Below are positions 36,438 through 44,066 of a stretch of DNA of 64,000 nucleotides, piece after piece. A program made the translations under genes and the position numbers. The notes below the pieces were generated by a model. It had not been told where the DNA came from. It ran no database searches and saw only the letters and a program-made list of their open reading frames with translations. This DNA comes from JAIQFL01 sp035295745 (GTDB taxonomy: Bacteria; Acidobacteriota; Terriglobia; Bryobacterales; Bryobacteraceae): the NCBI GenBank assembly GCA_035295745.1, contig DATGIL010000071.1, positions 248,001 through 312,000 of the forward strand, written 5' to 3'. Positions within the stretch are counted from its first letter, which is position 1. The number at the start of each line of letters is the position of its first letter.

Positions 36438-36780
36438 CGAGCCGCGCGTGAGCAAGCGTCTTCACCCTCTGATCCGTGATCGCTTGCTGACGCGCGCGGC
36501 TCGCAAGCACCCGTATTGCGCGAAACGTATTTGGGCCGGTACGAGCCGCGACCGTGAGGGAGCGCCTCTTACCCTCTGATTCGTGCATCGCTTGCTGACG
36601 CGCGCGGCTCGCAAGCACCCGTATCCCGCGAAACGTATTTGGTAGGTACGAGCCGCGACCGTGAGGGAGCGCCTCTTACCCTCTGATTCGTGCATCGCTT
36701 GCTGACGCGCGCGGCTCGCAAGCACCCGTATTGCGCGAAACGTATTTGGGTAGGTACGAGCCGCGACCGTGAGGGAGCGA
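36438..36780. repeat. Tandem repeat array 3 (~108 bp units, inverted-arm type)
   Basis: GAGCCGCGACCGTGAGGG begins at 36543, 36650 and 36758, with a variant half-copy (GAGCCGCGCGTGAGCAAGCG) at 36439; the partner CGCTTGCTGACGCGCGCG begins at 36481, 36589 and 36696. The period is 107-108 bp. Spacer DNA (CCTCTTACCCTCTGATTC and CCCGTATTGCGCGAAACG) differs from arrays 1 and 2 while the inverted arms are shared. It fills the gap between the convergent PQQ-like and amidohydrolase genes. Confidence 0.93.
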
Positions 36781-36813
36781 AGTCCCGACCGCTCCGAATC
36801 TTGCGTCGTGAAA

Positions 36814-37824
36814 CTAGCGAAGGTCGAGCCGCAGCAACTGCTGGGCGTTCTTCCAATAAATGCGTTCGCGATCCTCGTTCGCGATCTCCAACTGGTCGAG
36901 CAGGTCGATGGTTTCGCGAATGTACATTCCGGGCTCCGGCTCGAAGGGCGTGTCCGACGCGAACAGGACTTGGTCGACGCCGAAGAACGAGAGCCCACAG
37001 CGCGTGGCGGCCGCAGCGCCGAAGACCGCCGTATCGGCGAAGAACTTCTTGAAATACTCGATCGGCCGCATTTTCATGGATTGCCGGAATGTCCGGTAGT
37101 CGGTGTCGGTGGTGCGCGTGCCAAGCTGGTCCCAGCCGTGACCGATGCGCCCCTCGAAATACGGCGCCATCGCGCCCATGTGATGGGTGATGATTTTGAT
37201 ACCTGGCCACTGGTCGAAGACCCCCGCGAATACCAGGCGTGCCATGGCGACACTGGTTTCGTAGGGCCAGCCGAACGTCCACCAGATCTCGTATAAGGAG
37301 CGATCCTCGCTCAAGTAGTCCGGAAAATTCGCGCCGCGCGCGGGGTGCAGCCAGATCGGCAGATCGTACGCGCTCATCACCCGAAACAGGAAGCGGAACT
37401 CCTCGCGATCGAGCGGTAGTCCGTTGACGTTGGAAAAGATCTGGACACCGCGGGCGCCCAGATCGCGGACCGCGCGATGCAGCTCGATTTCGGACTCGGC
37501 GGGATTGTTCATCGGCAGGCAGGCAACGAAAGCAGGGAAGCGCTCGGGATAGAGCTGGACGAGCGCCGCCATGGAATCGTTGGCGATGCGCGCCAGTTCG
37601 GGCGTGGCGTCCGGCCCGGCAAAGACTTCGAGCGGCGGCGACGCCATCGAAATGATCTGGCGATATTCGCCGAACTGGTCCATGATGCGAAAGCGCAGAT
37701 CGAGGTCGTAGAGCATCTGCACATTGCGCACGCGCTTGCCCATGTCTTTGAGATCGGGCGCGGCGGCGAACCAGCGCGCAAAGGCGGTTTCAGGAAAGAC
37801 GTGGCAGAAGATGTCGATTTTCAT
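36814..37824 (-). CDS. Amidohydrolase-2-type metal-dependent hydrolase/decarboxylase
   Basis: Read from the ATG at 37824, 336 residues beginning MKIDIFCHVFPETAFARWF. It is a TIM-barrel of the amidohydrolase_2 family (ACMSD/gamma-resorcylate decarboxylase-like). Visible marks are DLPIWLHPARGANF, GIKIITHHMGAMAPYFEGR and FGVDQVLFASDTPFEPEPG, giving His and Asp ligands; the usual N-terminal HxH is replaced by IFCHVF, so one ligand may differ. Frames reaching to 37959 translate the G-rich repeat and are rejected. It is divergent from the Tat-exported enolase-superfamily gene. Both could act in aromatic or sugar-acid catabolism, which is inference. Confidence 0.85.
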   Translation of the reverse strand: MKIDIFCHVFPETAFARWFAAAPDLKDMGKRVRNVQMLYDLDLRFRIMDQFGEYRQIISMASPPLEVFAGPDATPELARIANDSMAALVQLYPERFPAFVACLPMNNPAESEIELHRAVRDLGARGVQIFSNVNGLPLDREEFRFLFRVMSAYDLPIWLHPARGANFPDYLSEDRSLYEIWWTFGWPYETSVAMARLVFAGVFDQWPGIKIITHHMGAMAPYFEGRIGHGWDQLGTRTTDTDYRTFRQSMKMRPIEYFKKFFADTAVFGAAAATRCGLSFFGVDQVLFASDTPFEPEPGMYIRETIDLLDQLEIANEDRERIYWKNAQQLLRLDLR

Positions 37825-37877
37825 TTGGGTGGCATTGCAAGTATACGACGCGACCGGCGCGTGACCCGGCCCGGCTT

Positions 37878-37974
37878 CCCCAACCCCTACCCCCAGCTCC
37901 CATCTCCCAACCCCGAGCCCCCAACCCCCAACCCCCAACCCCCAACCCCTAATCCCCAACCCCTGCTTATTGCG
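37878..37974. repeat. CCCCCAA-type heptanucleotide low-complexity tract
   Basis: The plus strand is built from runs such as CCCCCAA repeated about four times at 37918-37950, flanked by related CCCCTA and CCCAT variants. On the minus strand this gives many GGGG runs separated by two to four bases, a good candidate for G-quadruplex formation. It lies in the 186 bp gap between the divergent starts at 37824 and 38011. Confidence 0.85.
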
Positions 37975-38010
37975 GTGGTATTTTGGAGTCTACCTGGAGG
38001 TGCCGATCCC

Positions 38011-39261
38011 ATGGATCGCCGTCAATTCCTTCGTGCCGCGGGAGCTGCCAGCCTGCTCTCAGGCCCCTTCGCCAATCGTGTCGCGGCACTCAGCAAGAAG
38101 ACCAAGATCACGGACGTCAAGTGCATGATCGTCCGCGGCACCTGGGACTGGAACCTCATCAAGGTGGAGACCGATTCCGGACTGTACGGTATCGGGGAAG
38201 CCTATTGGGGATGGGGCGTCAAAGATTTGGTTGTCAACAAAATGAAGGGCATCGTGGTGGGCGAAGATCCCCTCAACGTCGACCGGCTTTACACCAAGAT
38301 GCTGATGGAGAGCGCCGGTGCGGGAGCCATCGGTGGTGTCACCATGACCGCGGCGAGCGGCATCGAGATCGCCTTGTGGGACCTGTGCGGACGTATTCTC
38401 GACACGCCGGTCTGCAATCTTCTGGGCGGCCGTTTTCGCGACCGCGTGCGCTTCTATCGTACGCTGCAGGCGCCGCCTCACGTCGAAGATCCCGCTTCCT
38501 GGAGCGAACAGGTACGTGCCGCCCGCGCCGAGAAATGGGGATGGACCGCCTTCAAGTTTCAAGGCGACAGCATTCCGCCCCGCGCCGACCCGGAGTACAA
38601 AGAGCCGGGGCACGATCCCTACTCCCGCAATCTGACGCACAAAGACTATCGCCGCATCGTGACCGCGATGCAGACCGTTCGCGAGACGCTCGGTCCCGAT
38701 GCCGATTTCGCGGTGGAGTGCCACTGGCGGTACGACACCGCAGACGTGATCCGCCTGGGCCGCGAATTGGAGCCGGTGAAACCGATGTGGCTCGAGGATC
38801 CGGTGCCTCCCGACAATATCGAGGCCATGGCTCGCGTCACGCATGCCATCAACATCCCGGTCTGCACGGGCGAGAATCTTTATGGTCGTCAGGGCTTTCG
38901 AAAGCTGATCGAGATGCAGGCCACTTCGGGAGTCCATATCGACATCCCGAAGTCCGGCGGCCTGCTGGAATCGAAGAAGATCTCGGACCTGGCGGACCTC
39001 TATTACATTTGGACGGCGTGTCACAATCCAGCGAGTCCGGTGGGCACGATCGCATCGTGCCACGCCGCCGCTGCAATGCGCGAGTTCCGCATTCACGAGC
39101 TCGCCAACTGGGTGGATTGGTGGCCCGACATCGTGATCCGCGAAGGGCCGTTCTGGCAGAACGGCTACTTCACCATTCAGGACAAGCCGGGCTACGGCGT
39201 GGAATTGAATCCCGACGTGGTGAAGGCGCACCTGGCGCCAGGCGAGACTTGGTGGGGATGA
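38011..39261 (+). CDS. Tat-exported enolase-superfamily (mandelate racemase-type) enzyme
   Basis: Starts at the ATG at 38011, with GGAGG about 10 bp upstream; 416 residues with a twin-arginine signal (MDRRQFLRAAGAASLLSG). The N-terminal capping domain (about 30-155) is followed by the barrel. Three acidic metal ligands lie in DFAVECHWRY, MWLEDPVPPD and CTGENLYGR; FKFQG offers the lysine region and HIDIPKSGG lies on the next strand. Family members are mostly sugar-acid dehydratases or racemases. A periplasmic member is unusual. It converges with the amidase gene after 6 bp. Substrate unknown. Confidence 0.87.
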   Translation: MDRRQFLRAAGAASLLSGPFANRVAALSKKTKITDVKCMIVRGTWDWNLIKVETDSGLYGIGEAYWGWGVKDLVVNKMKGIVVGEDPLNVDRLYTKMLMESAGAGAIGGVTMTAASGIEIALWDLCGRILDTPVCNLLGGRFRDRVRFYRTLQAPPHVEDPASWSEQVRAARAEKWGWTAFKFQGDSIPPRADPEYKEPGHDPYSRNLTHKDYRRIVTAMQTVRETLGPDADFAVECHWRYDTADVIRLGRELEPVKPMWLEDPVPPDNIEAMARVTHAINIPVCTGENLYGRQGFRKLIEMQATSGVHIDIPKSGGLLESKKISDLADLYYIWTACHNPASPVGTIASCHAAAAMREFRIHELANWVDWWPDIVIREGPFWQNGYFTIQDKPGYGVELNPDVVKAHLAPGETWWG

Positions 39262-39267
39262 GGCACG

Positions 39268-40815
39268 CTACCGCAGGGGCGGAGTCGTGGCTGGCGGTCT
39301 GCGATGCCGTGTGGCCTGCTCGTAGGAGTAGGCCAGCTTGATCAACAGCGGCTCGCTCCACGCGCGGCCGTAAATTGTCATGCCTGCCGGGAGCGTCCCG
39401 CCGCGAGTGAAGCCCATCGGAACATTGATCGCCGGAAAGCCCGTCGTCGGGGAATAGAACTGGCTGTTGTCTCCAGCCGGGGAGTTCAGGTCCCCGATCA
39501 GGCGCGGGGGATTGCTCCACGTCGGATAGACAAATGCGTCGAGCTTGAGCTTGTCCATGGTCTGCGTTACCGCCTCACGCACTTTCTGGCGGTATTCGGT
39601 GTCAGCTTGGCAGGCGGGAGAATCCGGACCGTTCTCCGCGCCCTTCTCCGCCGCTTCCAGACGCGCTTGCACCGAGGGATGAAAGCCTCTCGACCGGATG
39701 ATCTCGGTGAGGTTCTTCACCGGCACCTTGTCGCCCCATGCGGCCAGGTAATGATTGATGTCGTATTTGAATCCCATACAGGGTCCGGCGCCTTGTCCGC
39801 GGCGGAGCCCATCGAGCCCTTCGACGGTGGCCGGGTCGACGATAGTGGCGCCTGCGCGCCGCATATCTTCGACAGCCGTCGTGAAGATGCGGACCACCTC
39901 GGGGTCGGTCGTGTCGCGCTCATAGGCCTGACGCAGGACGCCGATCACGGCGCCTCGCAGCCCGTTGGGATCGAGTGATTTCGCGTAATCCTGCGGAAGG
40001 TGCGCGGACGCCGCCGCGGTGACGGGATCGTTCGGATCCGCGCCCACCACGACCTGAAAAACGGCCGCCGCATCTTCTACGGTGCGCGCGATAGGGCCCG
40101 CGATGTCAGCGAGAAGCGAGAGCGGCAGGACGCCGGCCCGGCTCGTCAGACCCATGGTGGACCGGATGCCCACCAGCGATTGATGCGAGGAGGGCCCGCG
40201 GATCGAATTGCCGGTGTCGCTGCCCAATCCGACGAGTCCGAAACTGGCGGCGACTGAGGCCGCGGTTCCACCACTCGAACCTGCGGTCACGCGGTCCAGA
40301 GCATACGGGTTTCGGGTGTAGCCGGGCAGAATCGAACTGACGGTCTCGTAGGGGCTGAAGGCCCACTCGGCCATATTCGATTTCGCCAACACGATGGCGC
40401 CCGCCTCCTTGACACGCTTCACCTGGAAGGCGTCCTTATCCGGAATGAAGTTGGCGAGCGCCAGTGCGCCATCGGTGGTGCGCAATCCCCTGGTTTCGAA
40501 ATTGTCTTTGACGATCATCGGCACGCAGTGCAGCGGGCCGGTGAGACCCCCCTGCGCAAAACGGCGGTCCAGTTCTTCGGCCTGCTTCTCCGCATCGGGG
40601 TTTACCAGCACGATGGCGTTGATTGCCGGCCCATTCTTGTCATACGCCTCGATGCGTTTGAGGTAGAGGCCCACCAACTCGCGGCAGGTGAGGCGCCCGG
40701 CCTTCATCGCATTGTGGACCTGCGCTATGGTGGCCTCTTCGACCTCAAATGGCGCCGGCCTTTGCGCGAGCAGCGGCACGGCGGCGAGTAGCAGGCAACA
40801 GACTGGACGGATCAC
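39268..40815 (-). CDS. Exported amidase-signature family protein
   Basis: Read from the GTG at 40815 (signal VIRPVCCLLLAAVPLLAQ), 515 residues. The amidase signature is clear: VPMIVKDNFETRGLRTTDG (catalytic Lys), RVTAGSSGGTAASVAASFG (cis-Ser) and LGSDTGNSIRGPSS (nucleophile Ser; the family norm is GSDTGGSIRxPA). The Gly-to-Asn change next to the nucleophile region is mild. It hydrolyses an amide outside the cytoplasm; the substrate is unknown. The open frame reaches 40929 but that extension overlaps the permease gene and lacks a signal-like start. Confidence 0.86.
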   Translation of the reverse strand: MIRPVCCLLLAAVPLLAQRPAPFEVEEATIAQVHNAMKAGRLTCRELVGLYLKRIEAYDKNGPAINAIVLVNPDAEKQAEELDRRFAQGGLTGPLHCVPMIVKDNFETRGLRTTDGALALANFIPDKDAFQVKRVKEAGAIVLAKSNMAEWAFSPYETVSSILPGYTRNPYALDRVTAGSSGGTAASVAASFGLVGLGSDTGNSIRGPSSHQSLVGIRSTMGLTSRAGVLPLSLLADIAGPIARTVEDAAAVFQVVVGADPNDPVTAAASAHLPQDYAKSLDPNGLRGAVIGVLRQAYERDTTDPEVVRIFTTAVEDMRRAGATIVDPATVEGLDGLRRGQGAGPCMGFKYDINHYLAAWGDKVPVKNLTEIIRSRGFHPSVQARLEAAEKGAENGPDSPACQADTEYRQKVREAVTQTMDKLKLDAFVYPTWSNPPRLIGDLNSPAGDNSQFYSPTTGFPAINVPMGFTRGGTLPAGMTIYGRAWSEPLLIKLAYSYEQATRHRRPPATTPPLR

Positions 40816-40865
40816 CTGATCATTGTATGACGGCGGAGCCGGTGAGACGCCCGCGCCCGGTCTCG

Positions 40866-43598
40866 TCACGCCTGATGCAGGGCCCTTAGCGGATCCACAC
40901 GGGACGCACCGCGCGCTGGGAGGTAGCACGCCAGCAGCGCCACAGCCGATAGCAACACTGCCGCGCCAGTCACACTCAACGGATCGCCCACCGCGACGCC
41001 GTAGAGCATCCGGCTCAGCAGCCGCCCCGCCAGCAGCGAGACCGCGAAGCCGATCGCCACGCCCATCAAGACCAGCGACATCCCCTGCCGCAACACCAGC
41101 CCGAGCACATCGGACTGGGTCGCGCCTAGGGCGAGGCGCAAACCGATCTCCCGACGCCGCTGGCTCACGGAATACGCCACGATCCCATACAGTCCGACGC
41201 TGGCCAACCCGAGCGCGAGCAGGCCGAAGACCGTCAGCAACACGACACCGAGTTTCGCCTGAAACAAACCGTTATCGATGATTTGCGCTCCGGTGCGCTG
41301 TCCGAAAATCAGGACCTGTGGTCCCGCAGATCGAACCGCGCGCTCCACGTCCAGCAAGATCTCTCGCGGATCTCCCGCAGTCCTCACGTAGAGGACCATA
41401 GAAGCGGTATTGGAGTTCTGCTCGAGCGGAACGTAAACGCAGGACTGCGGCGCTTCCCCCCAAGTGGAGTAGGTGGCCGTGCTCGCCACCCCTACGATCT
41501 GCCGCATCTCCTTTTCGCCGGGAAGTTGAACGCGTCTGCCCAAGGCGCCTCCAGGCCAGTAGTCATGCGCGGCCTTTTCGTTCACGATGGCCACGGGTGT
41601 TGACGCCGGCTGGTCTGCGTTTGAGAAGTCGCGCCCATTCACCAGCGAAATGCCTGCCGTGCGGAAGTAGCCCTGGTCGACGGTGACCACAACCGATCGG
41701 ATCGTGTCCGCGCGGGATCGCTGCTCTCGGCCTTCCACTTCGAGCCCGCCGACCGCATGGGTCCAAAGCGGCATACTCGAAGACCAGGAGACCGATTCGA
41801 TCCCGTGGAACTGTTCCACGCGCTCTCGTACGTCTTTGTAAAATGCGGCCGTTTGAGCGGCGCGGTAACCGGCTTGTCCGGGGTTCGTCGGGAACACGGC
41901 GAGGTGCGCGGTCTGAAATCCGGGATCGATCTGGTAGGCCCTCTGGATGCTGCGCAGGAACATGGCTGCCGTGACCAGCAGGACAAACGAGAATGCGACC
42001 TGCGCCACGAGCAGCGTGTTGGCCACGGTGATTCGCTTGCGGCTCCTGCCTGCGGTTCGCGCGTCCTCTTTGAGGGTTTCGGCCACACTTGCGCGGGACG
42101 CGCGGAATGCCGGCAACGCGCCGAAGAGGAAGCCCGTCGCCACTGACACAAGCAGCGTGAATCCCAAGACCACCGTATCGATTTTGGGGACGACGAAATT
42201 CCCGGCCGAGGGGAGAGCGCTGAACAGGAGTTGCACGCCGGCGTAAGCGACCAGTAGCCCGGAGAGACCGCTCAACAGGCCGAGCAAGGTACTTTCGGTG
42301 AGAAGTTGGCGCACCAACCGCGACCGGCTTGCACCCATTGCCAGCCGGACCGCCATCTCCTGGCGACGCGCCGCCGACCGCGCGAGCATCAGATTCGCCA
42401 CATTGGAACAGGCGATCAGCAGCACGATTCCAACGACAATCAGCAGCGCCGCGCTAGCGAACAGGACGGGTCCCGACGCGCCAAAAGAACTCACAAATAC
42501 CGCATCGCGGAGCGGGCGCACTGCGACGGTGTGTCCCTGGTCGGCAACATACGTGTTGGCCAGGCCCGCGGCGATGGCCGACAGATTCGCCTGCGCCTGC
42601 GACACGGTGACCCCCGGCTTGAGCCGGCCCGCCCCCAGGAACAGCGCCTTCTTCCGGTCCGTCCAGGCATTCTGCAGGTCGGTGGGATAGATCCGTTCTG
42701 CCATCGCGGAAGGGATCCACAGATCCGGACCGAAGATCGCGTTCACGCCAATAAATCCGGGCGGCGCCACTCCGACAATTGTGAAGACGACGTTATTGAT
42801 CCGCAGCGTCCTGCCAATCACATGGTCGTCGCCGCCAAAACGCGTCTTCCACGTGCCGTAGTTCATCACCGCGACCGCGTGTGTGCCGCGCGTGGCGTCC
42901 TCCTCCGGCAGGAAGAATCGTCCTCGGGAGGGCGCCAGTCCGAGAGCCGGGAAATAGTTTGCGGTCACCAACTCGGCGAACATGCCCTCAGACGCAGCTT
43001 CCTGTTGCCACGTCACCCCGCGAGGGGAGGAATAACCCGCGAACGATCCGAAGACCGCATTGGCCGATTCATAATCCTTCAGGTCCGCATACGAGAGGGG
43101 AAAGGAAGTGACCGAATTCGTAGAAGTTGCCGTATCGGTCGCCGAAAGCCCCATCAATTCCGAAGCATTGCGGACAGGGAGAGGGTTCAGGATCAGGGTG
43201 TTGATCAACGTGAAGACTGTAGTGTTGGCGCCGATCCCCAACGCCAGCGTCCCCACTACGAAAAGAACGAAAAGAGGGCTCTTCCGCATGGTGCGGAGGG
43301 CGTAACGCAGATCTCTGCCGAGATCGCCGACGGCATTTCCACGGCGTGCATCCCCGGACGGCACCACGTCGAAACGCGGCGCCCGCTGATGCCTCGCAAT
43401 CCCGGCCCGCAGACGTTCGATATCGTCCAACTCCGCCATTACGCGGCGGCAGGCATCCTCGTCACTAGTCCCAGCACGCAACTCCCGATAGCGATCCTCG
43501 AGGTGCTGCGAGATTTCCTCTGCAAGTTCGGTCTCCGCGGGCGCAGTCATACGCAATGCGGCGAGCCGTTGCTGAACGAGCCTCTTCCAATCAGGCAT
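40866..43598 (-). CDS. ABC-type permease, acidobacterial duplicated orphan permease (ADOP) type
   Basis: From the ATG at 43598 the product has 910 residues. A soluble helical N-terminus (about 1-70, MPDWKRLVQQRLAALRMTAP) is followed by a MacB/FtsX-like unit: TM1 (LFVLFVVGTLALGIGANTTV), a large periplasmic domain, three TM segments, then a second periplasmic domain and three final TM segments ending DPLRALHQA. This architecture is the TIGR03434 type. No ATPase partner is adjacent, hence 'orphan'. Its start overlaps the end of the PadR gene by 8 bp, the pairing typical of this family. Substrate or function unknown. Confidence 0.92.
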   Translation of the reverse strand: MPDWKRLVQQRLAALRMTAPAETELAEEISQHLEDRYRELRAGTSDEDACRRVMAELDDIERLRAGIARHQRAPRFDVVPSGDARRGNAVGDLGRDLRYALRTMRKSPLFVLFVVGTLALGIGANTTVFTLINTLILNPLPVRNASELMGLSATDTATSTNSVTSFPLSYADLKDYESANAVFGSFAGYSSPRGVTWQQEAASEGMFAELVTANYFPALGLAPSRGRFFLPEEDATRGTHAVAVMNYGTWKTRFGGDDHVIGRTLRINNVVFTIVGVAPPGFIGVNAIFGPDLWIPSAMAERIYPTDLQNAWTDRKKALFLGAGRLKPGVTVSQAQANLSAIAAGLANTYVADQGHTVAVRPLRDAVFVSSFGASGPVLFASAALLIVVGIVLLIACSNVANLMLARSAARRQEMAVRLAMGASRSRLVRQLLTESTLLGLLSGLSGLLVAYAGVQLLFSALPSAGNFVVPKIDTVVLGFTLLVSVATGFLFGALPAFRASRASVAETLKEDARTAGRSRKRITVANTLLVAQVAFSFVLLVTAAMFLRSIQRAYQIDPGFQTAHLAVFPTNPGQAGYRAAQTAAFYKDVRERVEQFHGIESVSWSSSMPLWTHAVGGLEVEGREQRSRADTIRSVVVTVDQGYFRTAGISLVNGRDFSNADQPASTPVAIVNEKAAHDYWPGGALGRRVQLPGEKEMRQIVGVASTATYSTWGEAPQSCVYVPLEQNSNTASMVLYVRTAGDPREILLDVERAVRSAGPQVLIFGQRTGAQIIDNGLFQAKLGVVLLTVFGLLALGLASVGLYGIVAYSVSQRRREIGLRLALGATQSDVLGLVLRQGMSLVLMGVAIGFAVSLLAGRLLSRMLYGVAVGDPLSVTGAAVLLSAVALLACYLPARGASRVDPLRALHQA

Positions 43599-43950
43599 TT
43601 TCCATTCCCGTGATACGGCCGACGAGCGCGACAAAATCCCGCCAGCTCTTCTGCTTCGAGCGAAGCAGTTCCCTTCCTTCCGCAGTGAGACTGTAATATC
43701 GCCGCCGCCGCTGCTCGGACTTCTCCACCCAGCGGCCTGCGATGAATCCATCCGCCTCCAGCCTATGGAGCAAGGGGTAGAGCGACGTCACGTGGAAGCT
43801 CAGAGCGCCGCCGGAACGAAGCTCGATCAACTTGGAGATGTCGTACCCGTGGCGCGGTTGGTCTTCGAGCAGAGAGAGGACGAGAAGCTCCGCGCTTCCC
43901 TTCTTCCATTCGGGGTCCTGGTGCGATTCGGTGATATTATTCCGTCCCAT
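43591..43950 (-). CDS. PadR-family transcriptional regulator
   Basis: A 119-residue regulator with the PadR winged helix: LVLSLLEDQPRHGYDISKLI, then SFHVTSLYPLLHRLEADGFI and the wing RRRRYYSLTAEGRELLRSK. The short C-terminal part suggests the small subfamily. It overlaps the permease start by 8 bp (stop TGA within ATGGAAAATGCCTGA), so the two are translationally coupled. PadR proteins are usually autoregulatory repressors of an adjacent membrane protein gene; that is the likely job here (inference). Confidence 0.93.
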   Translation of the reverse strand: MGRNNITESHQDPEWKKGSAELLVLSLLEDQPRHGYDISKLIELRSGGALSFHVTSLYPLLHRLEADGFIAGRWVEKSEQRRRRYYSLTAEGRELLRSKQKSWRDFVALVGRITGMENA

Positions 43951-44002
43951 ATATGGCAGTCAATCATAAGGACGGAAGCGGCTGGAAATTGTTAGCAGAA
44001 AC

Positions 44003-44043
44003 GAAAAAGCCTTGGCATGCCGCGGGGGCGGCACGCCAAGGCT
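44003..44043 (-). terminator. Intrinsic terminator of the S53 peptidase gene
   Basis: AGCCTTGGCATGCC (44008-44021) and GGCACGCCAAGGCT (44030-44043) form a 14 bp stem with one A-C mismatch and an 8 nt GC-rich loop. Read on the minus strand the stem ends in TTTTT (44004-44008), the layout of a factor-independent terminator. It lies 23 bp downstream of the S53 stop and upstream of padR. Confidence 0.88.
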
Positions 44044-44066
44044 CTGAAAATAAAGCGGAGCTGACC

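Noticed and set aside
16015..36780. CRISPR interpretation of the three repeat arrays
   Set aside because: Units are 80-108 bp, the parts between the arms are themselves repeated rather than unique, the elements form inverted pairs, and no cas gene is present.
37825..37959. N-terminal extension of the amidohydrolase through the G-rich tract
   Set aside because: The extension translates the heptanucleotide repeat as Gly/Trp/Leu repeats; the ATG at 37824 gives the normal family start.
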